Shown here piece after piece: positions 8,974-18,307 of a stretch of 41,521 nt of DNA. This DNA comes from Sphingomonas sp. GTDB taxonomy: Bacteria > Pseudomonadota > Alphaproteobacteria > Sphingomonadales > Sphingomonadaceae. The position numbers and the translations under genes are program-made. The notes under the pieces were generated by a model. That model had not been told where the DNA came from. It was given only the letters and a program-made list of their open reading frames with translations, and did no database searches. The stretch spans positions 1 to 41,521 of the forward strand of contig JAEKMC010000079.1 in the NCBI GenBank assembly GCA_019508115.1, read 5' to 3'. The stretch's first letter is position 1, and each line of letters starts with the position of its first letter.

Positions 8974-9765
8974 ATGAGCGTTGCGTTTCTCCTTTTCGCA
9001 ATTCTCGTCGCCCTGTTCCTCGCGCATCCGGCGTTCGCGCAAGCGGCCTCCGCCGCGCCTTTGCCCTCGGCCGCGCCCGCGGTGAATCCGGCGAGCGGGC
9101 TCGATCGGGCGATGCGGACGATCGGCGGCACCGGCCAGCCGATGTCGCTGTCGTTGCAGATATTGCTGCTGATGAGCCTGCTGACGGTGCTGCCGTCGCT
9201 GGTGCTGATGATGACCAGCTTCACGCGGATCATCATCGTGCTGTCGATCCTGCGCCAGGCGATCGGGTTGCAGCAGACGCCGCCAAACCAGGTGTTGGTC
9301 GGCCTGGCATTGTTCCTGTCGATGTTCGTGATGCGGCCCGCGATCGACCAGATCAACGCGACCGCCTACAAACCCTATGGCGCGGGCCAGATCTCGATCG
9401 AGGAGGCCGTGTCGCGCTCGGGCAACGTACTGCACGGCTTCATGATGCGGCAGACGCGTCAAACCGACCTCAAATTGTTTGCCGACATGGCCAAGGCACC
9501 CAAATTCGCCAACCCGACGCAGGTGCCCTTCTCGATCCTGTTGCCGGCCTATGTGACATCCGAGTTGAAGACCGCTTTCCAGATCGGCTTCCTGATCTTC
9601 CTGCCCTTCCTGGTGATCGATCTGGTGATCGCCTGTACGTTGATGGCATTGGGCATGATGATGCTGTCGCCGGCGATCATATCCATGCCGTTCAAGCTGC
9701 TATTGTTCGTGCTGGTCGATGGTTGGGCGCTGACGATGGGCAGCCTGGCCGGCAGCTTCCAGTAG
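8974..9765 (+). CDS. fliP: FliP, flagellar type III export gate protein
   Basis: The 263-aa protein from the ATG at 8974 begins with a cleavable signal peptide ([22 protein letters not shown]), typical of FliP. Family motifs follow: [35 protein letters not shown] and the C-terminal pair of helices with [12 protein letters not shown]. An open frame extends upstream to 8869, but those 35 codons translate the inserted palindrome, so the later start is chosen. FliP is the main subunit of the export gate together with FliQ and FliR. Confidence 0.93.
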   Translation: MSVAFLLFAILVALFLAHPAFAQAASAAPLPSAAPAVNPASGLDRAMRTIGGTGQPMSLSLQILLLMSLLTVLPSLVLMMTSFTRIIIVLSILRQAIGLQQTPPNQVLVGLALFLSMFVMRPAIDQINATAYKPYGAGQISIEEAVSRSGNVLHGFMMRQTRQTDLKLFADMAKAPKFANPTQVPFSILLPAYVTSELKTAFQIGFLIFLPFLVIDLVIACTLMALGMMMLSPAIISMPFKLLLFVLVDGWALTMGSLAGSFQ

Positions 9766-9775
9766 CGAGGCCGTC

Positions 9776-10057
9776 ATGAATAGCGCCGCAAGCCCCGATT
9801 ATTTCATCGGCGTCGCCCAACAGGCCTTGTGGGTGCTGGCGCTGTGCGCGTCGCCGATCCTGATCCCGACTTTGGTGGCGGGCATCATCCTGGGGATGGT
9901 CCAGGCGGCGACCTCGATCAACGAAGCGACTTTGTCCTTCGTCCCCAAGCTGATCCTGATCGGTTTCTGCCTGATCCTGTTCGGCAGCGCGATGCTGGGC
10001 CTGCTCGGCGATTTCACGCGCGATATGTTCGCGCGTATTCCCGACGTGGTGCGATGA
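9776..10057 (+). CDS. fliQ: FliQ, flagellar export gate protein
   Basis: The 93-aa protein has two membrane helices (about residues 14-42 and 53-77) and the conserved centre ILGMVQAATSINEATLSFVPKL. FliQ subunits wrap around the FliP-FliR core of the gate. The gene lies 10 bases after fliP. It is separated from fliR by about 98 bases, filled mostly by a palindromic element. Confidence 0.95.
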   Translation: MNSAASPDYFIGVAQQALWVLALCASPILIPTLVAGIILGMVQAATSINEATLSFVPKLILIGFCLILFGSAMLGLLGDFTRDMFARIPDVVR

Positions 10058-10067
10058 GGTATTTCCG

Positions 10068-10143
10068 CGTCACCCCAGCGAAAGCTGGGGTCTCGGGACG
10101 TCGGCCGCTTCCTTATGAGATCCCGGCTTTCGCCGGGATGACG
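10068..10143. repeat. REP-like palindrome between fliQ and fliR
   Basis: Inverted arms lie at 10068-10094 and 10117-10143 (27 bases each, 22-base loop). Four positions differ between the arms, all transitions of the kind that give G-U pairs in RNA, so the hairpin is kept. It shares the core CCCGGCTTTCGCCGGG with the element at 8889-8959. It ends 12 bases before the fliR ATG and forms nearly the whole fliQ-fliR spacer. Confidence 0.85.
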
Positions 10144-10155
10144 GTTTAGCGGCGC

Positions 10156-10938
10156 ATGCTCCCGCCGGCATTCGCAGGCGTCGAAGCCAATCTGTGGCTG
10201 CTGCTCGTCGCCGCGATCCGGCCGGGCGCGGCTTTTTTTGCCGCGCCCCTGTTCGGCCAGACGGCGGTACCGGTACAAGTGCGCTTCGTCATCGCGATCG
10301 CGATCGGCATGGCGGGCTATGCCGCGGCCCCGTTTCATCTGCCTCCCGACGGCGTGGCGTCGTTCACGGGCATCGGGATGGTGTTCGGCGAGGTGATGGC
10401 GGGTCTGGCGCTCGGATTTGCGGTCCAGATCGGCTTTTCCGCCGCGTTGCTGGCGGGCGAGACGATCGGCAATGCGATGGGGCTTGGCTTCGCGGCGATG
10501 ATGGATCCCTCGACCGGCGCATCGTCGCCAGCGCTCGCGACCTTCCTGTCGATGATGGGCAGCTTCCTATTTCTGTCGATCGGCGGTCATCTCACGCTGG
10601 CGACGATCATCGTCGATTCCTACCGCTCGCTGCCCATCGGCGGCCCCGCGCTCGGCAACCAGGCGATCCATGGACTGGTGATGTTCGGCGGCGACATGAT
10701 CGCGGCGGGCTTCGCGATCGCGCTCCCGGTGGGCTTCGCGCTGATGATCGTGCAGGTCGTGATGGGGATATTGGCGCGATCCGCGCCCGCGATGAACCTG
10801 TTCGCGGTCGGGCTGCCCGTAACCCTGCTGTCGGGATTGATCCTGCTCGCGATCTCGGCGCCCGCGATCGGCGAAGGGATCACCAATGCGATCGAACGTG
10901 GCCTCGACGAGGCGCACGCCATTTCCCAGGGGCATTAG
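10156..10938 (+). CDS. fliR: FliR, flagellar export gate protein
   Basis: The 260-aa protein has six or so membrane helices and FliR features: the N-terminal RPGAAFFAAPLFGQTAVPVQVRF, central GETIGNAMGLGFAAMMDPSTG and later ILARSAPAMNLFAVGLPVTLLSGLILL. FliR completes the FliP5Q4R1 gate. It is the last gene of the flagellar block here; flhB, which often follows fliR, is absent. A 6-bp hairpin overlaps its stop codon. Confidence 0.94.
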   Translation: MLPPAFAGVEANLWLLLVAAIRPGAAFFAAPLFGQTAVPVQVRFVIAIAIGMAGYAAAPFHLPPDGVASFTGIGMVFGEVMAGLALGFAVQIGFSAALLAGETIGNAMGLGFAAMMDPSTGASSPALATFLSMMGSFLFLSIGGHLTLATIIVDSYRSLPIGGPALGNQAIHGLVMFGGDMIAAGFAIALPVGFALMIVQVVMGILARSAPAMNLFAVGLPVTLLSGLILLAISAPAIGEGITNAIERGLDEAHAISQGH

Positions 10939-10954
10939 ACGAAAGCCGTTCGTC
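10938..10954 (+). terminator. Possible weak terminator at the end of the flagellar operon
   Basis: A 6-bp stem (GACGAA at 10938-10943 and TTCGTC at 10949-10954) with a 5-base loop starts at the fliR stop codon and is followed by alternating T/C rather than a T run. Its place at the operon end fits termination, but it is short and lacks a proper U tract. Confidence 0.3.
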
Positions 10955-11062
10955 TCTCTCCGTGCCGGTCCGGCCCGCACCTACGCCCCCTGCCACCGCC
11001 CCGCGTCATCCAACGCCGATCTAAATACCTGCTTATTTGGGTTAATTAATAGATAAAGAAAA

Positions 11063-11091
11063 TTGCATCTTTATTAAGCTCTGCATATAGC
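11063..11091 (+). promoter_or_regulatory. Possible sigma70-type promoter for the TonB receptor
   Basis: TTGCAT at 11063 and TATAGC at 11086 are separated by 17 bases, inside an AT-rich patch (11023-11090) that stands out from the GC-rich surroundings. It lies about 50 bases upstream of the receptor start. The spacing and the AT-rich context are what suggest a promoter; no operator was recognised. Confidence 0.4.
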
Positions 11092-11143
11092 GCCCCCATA
11101 ACGAATCCCGCGGACACCGGACGGTGCCGACGAAGGGAAGACA

Positions 11144-14100
11144 ATGGAGAGGGGAAAAGACATGCTCTTGCAGCACCGCCACGCCCATACCCTATCGGCC
11201 TCGCGCTTCGCGTTCGGCGTCTCGCTCCTGGCGATTACGCTGGCGCAGCCGGCGCAAGCCCAGAACGCGGACGCTTCACCCTCCGCCGCCACGGCGGGAT
11301 CCACCTCTGCTCAGTCCGGCTCCCCCGTCGGCAGCAGCAACGACATCATCATCACGGGCACGCGCCAGTCGCTCGCCAACGCGCAGACGATCAAGCGGAA
11401 CTCGGACACGATTGTCGACGCGATCACGGCCGACGATATCGGCTCGCTTCCCGATCGTTCGGTGAACGAGGCGCTGCAACGCATACCCGGTGTGGCGATC
11501 AGCCGGTTCGCTTCACCGAGCGATTCGCAGCATTATTCGGCGCAGGGCTCCGGCGTGGCGATACGAGGCCTCTCTTATGTGCGAGGCGAGTTCAATGGAC
11601 GCGACACATTTGCCGTGGGTGCCGGACGCGAAATCGGGTTCAACGATGTTCCCGCCGAGCTGGTCGGATCGGTCGATGTTTTCAAGAACGCGACCGCCGA
11701 TATGATCGAAGGCGGCATTGCCGGCACCGTGAGCATCAACCAGCGCAAGCCGTTCGATTCGAAGAAGTCGCTGTTCTTCCTGTCGGCGGGGATGAACTAT
11801 GGCGACCTCGAGCGCCGCAGCACCCCACAGGGCGTCGCGCTGTTTTCGAAGCAGTGGGATTTGCCGTTCGGCGGCCGCTTGGGTGTGCTCGGCAGCGTCA
11901 CCTATCAGCAATTGCGCACGCGATCGGACTCGGTGTTCCTCTCGTCTTATCTGCCGCGCTACAATGACGACAAGAACGGCAACGGCGTACAGGATACCGG
12001 CGAAGGTCGCGTGATCAATGCCGGCACCGCGTACCAGGCCACATTGTTCGACACCTACCCCGTGCCGAGCGGGTTCGACCATGTCTACGTGCCGTTGGGC
12101 GCGGGGTCGCGCACCCAGGATTTCGACCGCAAGCGCCTGGGTTTCGCAGGTGGGCTGCAATATGAGAATGACCGGCGCAATCTCCTGATCACCGCCCAAT
12201 TCCTCCGCGCAGACTCGCGTGAGGAATGGCTCGAGCATACGGTCGAGCCGAACGTCTATTATGGCGACGTCACCACCGTGTTTCCGGTCGGCAACACGCC
12301 GCCCACCTATGATTCGAACGGGATCTTCACCAGCGGCACGCTCGGCAAGGTCACGGGGGCGGTGTTCGGAAATTCTCCGGCCGGCTACGGCCCGCTCAAC
12401 CAGTTCGCGCCAAACGGCGTGTTCACCACCGAATCCAACCGCCATTTCTATACGCGCTCGATCACGCAGGATCAGTCGCTCAATATCAAGTGGGAGCCGA
12501 CCGACCGGCTCAAACTGAGCTTCGACGGCCAGTATGTGAAGTCGAAGCTCCACGGCAACGACGACATTCTCGACACCGCGACCTTTTCGCAGAGCCAGAT
12601 CGATCTTCGCGGCAAGATCCCGCAGATCACGTCGATCACGCCCGGCTTCAATACTGCGGCCTATTTCGCAGACCCGCAGTCGCTCTATTTTCGCGATGCG
12701 TTCAACAACCTGCAACGGAATGACGGCCACGAATGGGCGTTTCGGACGGATGCGGAATATGATCTGAGCGACGTGGATTTCCTGCGCTCGGTGCGGGTCG
12801 GCGGTCGTTTTTCCGACCGCAAGCAGACCGTGCGCACCAACGATTATAACAATTGGGGCTATGTTTCGGAGACGTGGGGCGGCCCGGGACCGGTCGGCTA
12901 TGCCAAGCTGGGGCAAGGATCGGGACAGCTCTACCAGTTCGACAATTTCTTCCGCGGCGAAGCGGTCACGCCTCCCGACACGAATTTCGTACCGTCAGGC
13001 ATCGTCAGCAATCATGCCAAATTCGAGGATCTCCTCCGGCGCGCCACGGCGCTTGGCGGCGGCGCATATACGCCGCCCGAGGATCGCCATACCAGCAACG
13101 GCGATGCGCTGGTCGACGGGATGTTCCTGCCGAGCGAGGTTTACCGGAATCGCGAAAAGACCTGGGCCGGCTATGTGCGCGCCGATTTCGGCGTCGATAC
13201 TCTGCCCGCGGGCATGAAGCTGTCGGGGAATGTCGGGGTGCGATTCGTGCACACCGAAGATGTCGCGTTCGGCGCGCTCACGGTCCCGCAAAATTCGCAG
13301 ATCCTGCCCGTCAGCAACGACGTTCCGCCACTCTACACCGATATCGCATCCTATTGCGCCTATTCGGCGGCGCACCCCAATGGACAGGGAACGATCCCTG
13401 CGATCTGCACGGTTCCGGCAAGCCAGCAGGCTGCGATCCTGGCCTTCGCCAATGGCGCATCGACCAGCGACGTCGCCCGGCAGAAATATAATGACTGGCT
13501 TCCCAGCCTTAATCTCAAGCTTCAGATCACCGACAAGCTCGCGGCGCGTTTCGCGGCCTCACGCGCAATCTCGCGGCCGAACTTCGGCAGCCTGCGGAAT
13601 TATCTCGGGGTCAACGTGTCGGGCGCGAACACCAGCGGCGTGTTCGGTTTCTCGGCCACCGCGCAGAATCCCTATTTGCGGCCGATCAAGGCGACGCAAC
13701 TGGACGGCACGCTGGAATGGTATTTCGCCAATGTCGGTTCGTTAACCGGGGCGGTCTTCTACAAGGACCTGACCAATATCATCCTCGACAATGCCGGATA
13801 TACCCGCACCGTCACCAATAACGGCCAGAGCTTCGAGGTGGCGGTGAACGGGCCGGCGAATGCGAAGGGCCATGGCAAGATCAAGGGCTTCGAGCTCGCC
13901 TACCAGCAGACCTATGATTTCCTGCCGGGCGTCCTGAAGGGTCTCGGCCTGCAGGCGACCTACACCTATATCAGCCCCAGCCATATTCCGAACTCGCCCC
14001 CGGCGAATGGCCCCTCCGACGGTAGCCGGCCCCCGCTCGACGTCTCGGGCATCTACAACACGCTCCCGCTCGCGGGGCTGTCGCGGCATAATTTCAACGT

Positions 14101-14407
14101 GAACGCCTTCTACGATTATGGCGGGTTCGACGTTCGCGTCGCCTATAGCTGGCGTTCGAGATATTTGCTCACCAACCGCGACTGCTGCTTCCCCTTCCTG
14201 CCGGTCTACGCGCTTTCAACCGGCCAAATGGACGCATCGATCTTCTATACGGTGAACAAATATTTCAAGATCGGCATCCAGGGGCAAAATCTGCTCGACG
14301 AACTCACCAGGACAAGTTTCGTGCTGAACAGCCAGGGACTGCAGGCGCCGCGCAGCTATTTCAGGAACGACAGAACCTTCCTGCTGGCGGCGCGGATAAC
14401 CTACTGA
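11144..14407 (+). CDS. TonB-dependent outer-membrane receptor, large Caulobacter/Xanthomonas-type
   Basis: The 1087-aa protein has a signal peptide (about 1-40, ending AQPAQAQ), a likely TonB box (DIIITGTR, 67-74), a plug domain (LPDRSVNEALQRIPGVAISR onward) and a long beta barrel ending in an aromatic residue (AARITY). The large size and the plug wording (FNDVPAELVGSVDVFKNATADMIEGGIAGTV) fit the big receptors that in this group often take up carbohydrates or other plant-derived compounds. No transporter or hydrolase sits beside it, so the substrate is unknown. A start at the ATG at 11162 is also possible. Confidence 0.92.
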   Translation: MERGKDMLLQHRHAHTLSASRFAFGVSLLAITLAQPAQAQNADASPSAATAGSTSAQSGSPVGSSNDIIITGTRQSLANAQTIKRNSDTIVDAITADDIGSLPDRSVNEALQRIPGVAISRFASPSDSQHYSAQGSGVAIRGLSYVRGEFNGRDTFAVGAGREIGFNDVPAELVGSVDVFKNATADMIEGGIAGTVSINQRKPFDSKKSLFFLSAGMNYGDLERRSTPQGVALFSKQWDLPFGGRLGVLGSVTYQQLRTRSDSVFLSSYLPRYNDDKNGNGVQDTGEGRVINAGTAYQATLFDTYPVPSGFDHVYVPLGAGSRTQDFDRKRLGFAGGLQYENDRRNLLITAQFLRADSREEWLEHTVEPNVYYGDVTTVFPVGNTPPTYDSNGIFTSGTLGKVTGAVFGNSPAGYGPLNQFAPNGVFTTESNRHFYTRSITQDQSLNIKWEPTDRLKLSFDGQYVKSKLHGNDDILDTATFSQSQIDLRGKIPQITSITPGFNTAAYFADPQSLYFRDAFNNLQRNDGHEWAFRTDAEYDLSDVDFLRSVRVGGRFSDRKQTVRTNDYNNWGYVSETWGGPGPVGYAKLGQGSGQLYQFDNFFRGEAVTPPDTNFVPSGIVSNHAKFEDLLRRATALGGGAYTPPEDRHTSNGDALVDGMFLPSEVYRNREKTWAGYVRADFGVDTLPAGMKLSGNVGVRFVHTEDVAFGALTVPQNSQILPVSNDVPPLYTDIASYCAYSAAHPNGQGTIPAICTVPASQQAAILAFANGASTSDVARQKYNDWLPSLNLKLQITDKLAARFAASRAISRPNFGSLRNYLGVNVSGANTSGVFGFSATAQNPYLRPIKATQLDGTLEWYFANVGSLTGAVFYKDLTNIILDNAGYTRTVTNNGQSFEVAVNGPANAKGHGKIKGFELAYQQTYDFLPGVLKGLGLQATYTYISPSHIPNSPPANGPSDGSRPPLDVSGIYNTLPLAGLSRHNFNVNAFYDYGGFDVRVAYSWRSRYLLTNRDCCFPFLPVYALSTGQMDASIFYTVNKYFKIGIQGQNLLDELTRTSFVLNSQGLQAPRSYFRNDRTFLLAARITY

Positions 14408-14415
14408 GCGTGCAG

Positions 14416-14435
14416 GCGGGCGCTCCGGCGCCCGC
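14416..14435 (+). terminator. Terminator hairpin after the TonB receptor
   Basis: A perfect 8-bp stem (GCGGGCGC / GCGCCCGC) with a TCCG loop starts 9 bases after the receptor stop. It lies between two converging genes and could serve both. Only TT follows on the plus strand. Confidence 0.6.
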
Positions 14436-14467
14436 TTAGGGGAAAGCAGGCTCCGGCGGAGGAACCG

Positions 14468-15442
14468 TCAGACGCCCGGGTCGATCACGACCTGGTTACG
14501 CCCGCCTTCCTTGGCGCGGTAGAGTGCCACGTCGGCGCGGTGGAGCAGTTCCTCACCCGTTTCCGGGCCGTTGAGCGCGGCGACGCCGGCCGAGAAGGTG
14601 ACACGGCCGATCGGCGTGCCGTCCGAGCGGGACCGGAGCGTGCGCTCCGACAGCGCCTCACGGATCGCATCGATCCGCGCGGCGGCTTCGATCACGGGCA
14701 CCCCTTCGAACAGCACCACGAATTCCTCGCCACCCTGGCGGCCGATGAAGGTGCGGTCGTCGGCATCCTCCGACAGGCAATCTCCGACCAGGCGCAGCAC
14801 GCGATCGCCCACGGCGTGGCCGTGCACGTCGTTCAAGCGCTTGAAATTGTCGATATCGCAAAAAGCGACCGAGAGCGCGGCATCGGCGCGGCGCGCGGTA
14901 TCGACTGCGCGCGTCATCGCCTGTTCGAGCGCGCGGCGATTGGGCAGGCCGGTCAGCGGATCGCGCTCGGCGGTCTCCTGCGCGACGCTGAGATCGCGCT
15001 GCAGCGCGCGCAGCTCGCCATTGGTCGAACGCAGGCGTTTTTCCGCGGTCTCGGTGCGGTCGATCATCTGGCGCGTGACGTCGAGCAAGGCCTGAACCGC
15101 GCTTTGGGGCAATTTGTGCGCGTCGATCGCCCTGGCGCTGGCGCTGAGCATGCGGCCATAATCGGCGGCATCGTCGGCGGACCGATCGACCATCTCGACC
15201 GCGCCGTCGAGCCGGTCGCGCGCCGACTGGATCAGCTCGGCCAATTGGGTCGCGAGCACCGCCAGATCGACGAGTTCGTCCGCGCCGATAAGGTCGGCCT
15301 CCGACGCCGGGAACGGCGGATCGAGCAGCTGCGGCGGATTGGCGAGCACATCCTCGTCCACGCTGAAGAGGCTGCGCAGCCAGCTCTTCCGCTTGTTGGC
15401 GGATTGATCATTCGGATCGGGCGGAATGCGGTCGTGGAACAT
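14468..15442 (-). CDS. GGDEF-domain protein, probable diguanylate cyclase
   Basis: The 324-aa soluble protein has an unassigned helical N-terminal part (about 1-155, ending in a coiled-coil-like TAEKRLRSTNGELRALQRDL) and a GGDEF domain starting at DPLTGLPNRRALE. The active-site loop reads GGEEF (237-241), and FCDIDNFKRLND carries the metal-binding aspartate, so c-di-GMP synthesis is likely. The inhibitory RxxD site usually placed five residues before GGEEF is absent (DDRT there). No membrane helix is seen. The gene converges on the TonB receptor and diverges from the chvI-like gene. Confidence 0.9.
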   Translation of the reverse strand: MFHDRIPPDPNDQSANKRKSWLRSLFSVDEDVLANPPQLLDPPFPASEADLIGADELVDLAVLATQLAELIQSARDRLDGAVEMVDRSADDAADYGRMLSASARAIDAHKLPQSAVQALLDVTRQMIDRTETAEKRLRSTNGELRALQRDLSVAQETAERDPLTGLPNRRALEQAMTRAVDTARRADAALSVAFCDIDNFKRLNDVHGHAVGDRVLRLVGDCLSEDADDRTFIGRQGGEEFVVLFEGVPVIEAAARIDAIREALSERTLRSRSDGTPIGRVTFSAGVAALNGPETGEELLHRADVALYRAKEGGRNQVVIDPGV

Positions 15443-15655
15443 GATGCTGTTACGAGCACAAAAGCTCTTTCTTTAGTGTTAAGTCGCCCGGAATCGCCGA
15501 AGCGGGCGCACGAATTCGGAGGCCTTCCGCGGCGGTAATGACGCCGATGAAACCGACGGGACGGCAAAAGGGACGCCGGTTCCATCGTGACGGTTGAGCG
15601 GGGGGAACGAAGCGGCTATCCGCATGCCGCGCCGGACAGCGCGCGAAAGGCAAGA

Positions 15656-16357
15656 ATGGCGGCATCGATCGCGCTCGTCGACGACGATCGCAACATCCTG
15701 ACCTCGGTGTCGATCGCGCTCCAGGCGGAAGGATTCGCCGTGCGCATCTATACGGACGGGGAAACCGCGCTGAAGGCGCTCACCGACAATCCGCCCGATT
15801 TGGCCGTGCTCGACATCAAGATGCCGCGCATGGATGGAATGGAGCTGCTGCGCCGCCTGCGCGAGAAGAGTCCGGTCCCGGCGATCTTCCTGACATCGAA
15901 GGACGACGAGCTGGACGAGGCCCTCGGCCTCGCGCTGGGCGCCGACGATTATATCACCAAGCCATTCAGCCAGCGGCTGCTGATCGCGCGGATCCGCGCG
16001 ATCCTGCGCCGGGTCGAGATGCGCGGGCGCGGCGATGAGGAAACGCCCGTCGCCGAAAAGATCGTGCGCGGGCGGCTGGAGATGGACCCGGCGCGCCATC
16101 GCGTCACCTGGGCCGGCAAGGAGGTGACGCTGACCGTCACCGAATTCCTGATCCTGGAGGCGCTCGCGCAGCGCCCCGGTTTCGTCAAATCGCGCGATCA
16201 GCTGATGGACACGGCCTATCAGGACGATGTCTATGTCGACGACCGTACGATCGACAGCCATATCAAGCGTCTGCGGCGCAAATTCCGGCAGGTGGACAAC
16301 GACTTCAAGGCGATCGAGACGCTCTATGGCGTTGGCTACCGTTTTTCGGAGGAGTGA
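15656..16357 (+). CDS. chvI: ChvI-like OmpR-family response regulator
   Basis: The 233-aa protein from the ATG at 15656 (preceded by AAAGG) has a receiver domain with acidic pocket D9-D11, phospho-acceptor D53 ([11 protein letters not shown]) and K102 (YITKPF). A winged-helix DNA-binding domain follows ([20 protein letters not shown]). The open frame extends 23 codons upstream, but those lack homology. ChvI with ChvG responds to envelope and acid stress in alphaproteobacteria. The gene heads the cluster with the HPr kinase, RapZ and PTS proteins, which is the conserved alphaproteobacterial arrangement. Confidence 0.88.
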   Translation: MAASIALVDDDRNILTSVSIALQAEGFAVRIYTDGETALKALTDNPPDLAVLDIKMPRMDGMELLRRLREKSPVPAIFLTSKDDELDEALGLALGADDYITKPFSQRLLIARIRAILRRVEMRGRGDEETPVAEKIVRGRLEMDPARHRVTWAGKEVTLTVTEFLILEALAQRPGFVKSRDQLMDTAYQDDVYVDDRTIDSHIKRLRRKFRQVDNDFKAIETLYGVGYRFSEE

Positions 16358-17888
16358 TGATGGCGAGGGCGGGTGGCGATTGTCGCTCACCGGACGCATC
16401 CTCGCCGTCAACATCTTCGCCCTGATCGTCCTGGCGGGCGGCTTCTTCTATCTTGATTCCTATCGCGTCCAGCTGCTGGAGGAGCGGACCGGCGAAATCT
16501 CGACCGAGGCGCAGCTCGCCGCCACGGCCGCGGCCGCGATTCCATCCGACCAGCTGACGCCATTGCTCGAGAAATTGGGCGAGGCGAGCGGCTATCGCTT
16601 CCGCCTCTATCAGGATCACCGGGCACCCGCCGATTCGTGGAGCAACGGCAAGCCCTCCTATGTGCTGCGCGATCCCAATGACGAACCGTGGCGCCGCCAT
16701 GCCGCGCGCTTCATGGATCGCGTGATCGATCATGTCGTCGGCGCCGAAGTGCCCGACCCGTTCGTCGAACCCCCGGTGGATCGCCTTGCGGCCTGGCCGG
16801 AGGCGATCACCGCCGCCAGGACCGGCGCCGTGCAGACCGCGATCCGCCGTGCGCCGGCGCGAACCCCGGTGATTTCGGCGGCGATGCGCGTGGGCGGGCT
16901 TAACCCGGGCGTGCTGCTACTGACGAGCGACCAGCGCGACGTGATCCATACGGTGCGCGCCGAGCGCTTCTGGCTCGGTCTGGTGCTGCTCGCCACGACC
17001 GCGCTGTCGATCGCGCTCTCGCTGTTCCTCGCGCGGACGATCGCGCGTCCGCTGCGCCGGCTCGCGCTGGCGGCGCACCGCGTGCGGCTCGGCCGGTCGC
17101 GCGAAGTGCAGGTGCCGCGCCTGCCCTCGCGCCGTGACGAGATCGGCACGCTCGCGCGCGCTTTGTCCGACATGAGCCAGGCGCTGCGCCAGCGGATCGA
17201 CGCGACCGAGGCATTCGCCGCGGACGTCGCGCACGAGATGAAGAATCCGCTCGCCTCGCTTCGGTCCGCGATCGACAGCCTCGAACTGGTCAAGGATCCC
17301 GATCTGCGCGAGAAATTGCTGGTGGTGATCCGCGACGACGTGCGGCGGCTCGACCGGCTGATCACCGACGTGTCCGAAGCATCGCGCATGGATGCCGAAT
17401 TATCGCGCGCGCGATTCGAATCGGTCGATATGGGGCATATGATCGAGCAGCTGGTCGAGGCGCGCGAGGCACGCGGGCTGCCCAACGGCATCCGCCTCGC
17501 CTTCGGCCGACCGCATCGCGGCAGCGCGGTCCTGTTCGGCGATGGGCAACGGCTGGCACGCGCGATCGAGAATCTGATCGACAATGCGGTGTCCTTCTCC
17601 CCGCCGGGGGGCCTCGTCCAGATCACCGCGATGCGCGACGGGCAGCAAGTGGTGGTGCGGGTCGAGGATGACGGGCCGGGCGTGCCGCCGGGCGAACGCC
17701 AGGCGATCTTCAATCGCTTCCATTCGATCCGGCCCGAAGGCGAGGCGTTCGGGCGCCATTCCGGCCTTGGCCTCGCCATCGCCAAGGCGATCGTCGAGGG
17801 CCATACCGGCACGATCTCGGTGACCGACCGCGATGACGACAATCAGGGCGCACGCTTCACGATCCGGCTGCCGGCGGCGGAAAAATGA
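16326..17888 (+). CDS. chvG: ChvG-like sensor histidine kinase
   Basis: About 520 aa from the ATG at 16326. Two membrane helices ([19 protein letters not shown] near the N-terminus and [20 protein letters not shown]) enclose a periplasmic sensor region. HAMP, the HisKA box [20 protein letters not shown] and an ATPase domain ([29 protein letters not shown]) follow. The start is uncertain: the best placed start codons after GGAGGA (ATGATG at 16357-16362) are out of frame. One extra G at about 16370 would put them in frame with [10 protein letters not shown]. The in-frame ATG at 16326 overlaps chvI by 32 bases. Confidence 0.87.
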   Translation: MALATVFRRSDDGEGGWRLSLTGRILAVNIFALIVLAGGFFYLDSYRVQLLEERTGEISTEAQLAATAAAAIPSDQLTPLLEKLGEASGYRFRLYQDHRAPADSWSNGKPSYVLRDPNDEPWRRHAARFMDRVIDHVVGAEVPDPFVEPPVDRLAAWPEAITAARTGAVQTAIRRAPARTPVISAAMRVGGLNPGVLLLTSDQRDVIHTVRAERFWLGLVLLATTALSIALSLFLARTIARPLRRLALAAHRVRLGRSREVQVPRLPSRRDEIGTLARALSDMSQALRQRIDATEAFAADVAHEMKNPLASLRSAIDSLELVKDPDLREKLLVVIRDDVRRLDRLITDVSEASRMDAELSRARFESVDMGHMIEQLVEAREARGLPNGIRLAFGRPHRGSAVLFGDGQRLARAIENLIDNAVSFSPPGGLVQITAMRDGQQVVVRVEDDGPGVPPGERQAIFNRFHSIRPEGEAFGRHSGLGLAIAKAIVEGHTGTISVTDRDDDNQGARFTIRLPAAEK

Positions 17889-18307
17889 GCGTGACGCTGC
17901 ATGCCAGCTGCATCGCGATTCGGGGGCGGGGCGTGCTGCTGACCGGGGCCTCGGGCGCGGGCAAATCTGATCTGGCATTGCGGCTGATCGACCGCGGCGC
18001 GATCCTGGTGGGTGACGATGGGATCGTGATCGAGGCGCGCGGCGGGCGCCTGCACGCGCGCCCGGGTCCCAATATCGAGGGCCAGATGGAGGTGCGCGGA
18101 ATCGGCATCGTCGCCTTTCCGTGGGAAGAGGCGCCGCTCGCTTTGGCGGTGGCGCTCGACCAGCCGGTGCCGCGCATGCCCGAGGAATTGCTGCCGGTGC
18201 GCCTGATCGAAGGCCTGACGCTGCCGATGGTGGCGCTCGATCCGTTCGAAATGTCGGCGCCGGTCAAGGTCGAGAAAGCATTATCGCTTTATGGATTGAC
18301 CTTATGA
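17885..18307 (+). CDS. hprK: HPr kinase/phosphorylase, short alphaproteobacterial form
   Basis: The 140-aa protein is the C-terminal catalytic half of HprK only, as usual in alphaproteobacteria. Walker A is GASGAGKS (21-28), the catalytic LVGDD lies at 41-45 and the family signature NIEGQMEVRGIGIV follows. It phosphorylates and dephosphorylates a serine of HPr, encoded three genes downstream. The start overlaps chvG and the stop overlaps rapZ, each by 4 bases, so the sensor kinase and PTS signalling genes are translationally linked. Confidence 0.93.
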   Translation: MSVTLHASCIAIRGRGVLLTGASGAGKSDLALRLIDRGAILVGDDGIVIEARGGRLHARPGPNIEGQMEVRGIGIVAFPWEEAPLALAVALDQPVPRMPEELLPVRLIEGLTLPMVALDPFEMSAPVKVEKALSLYGLTL

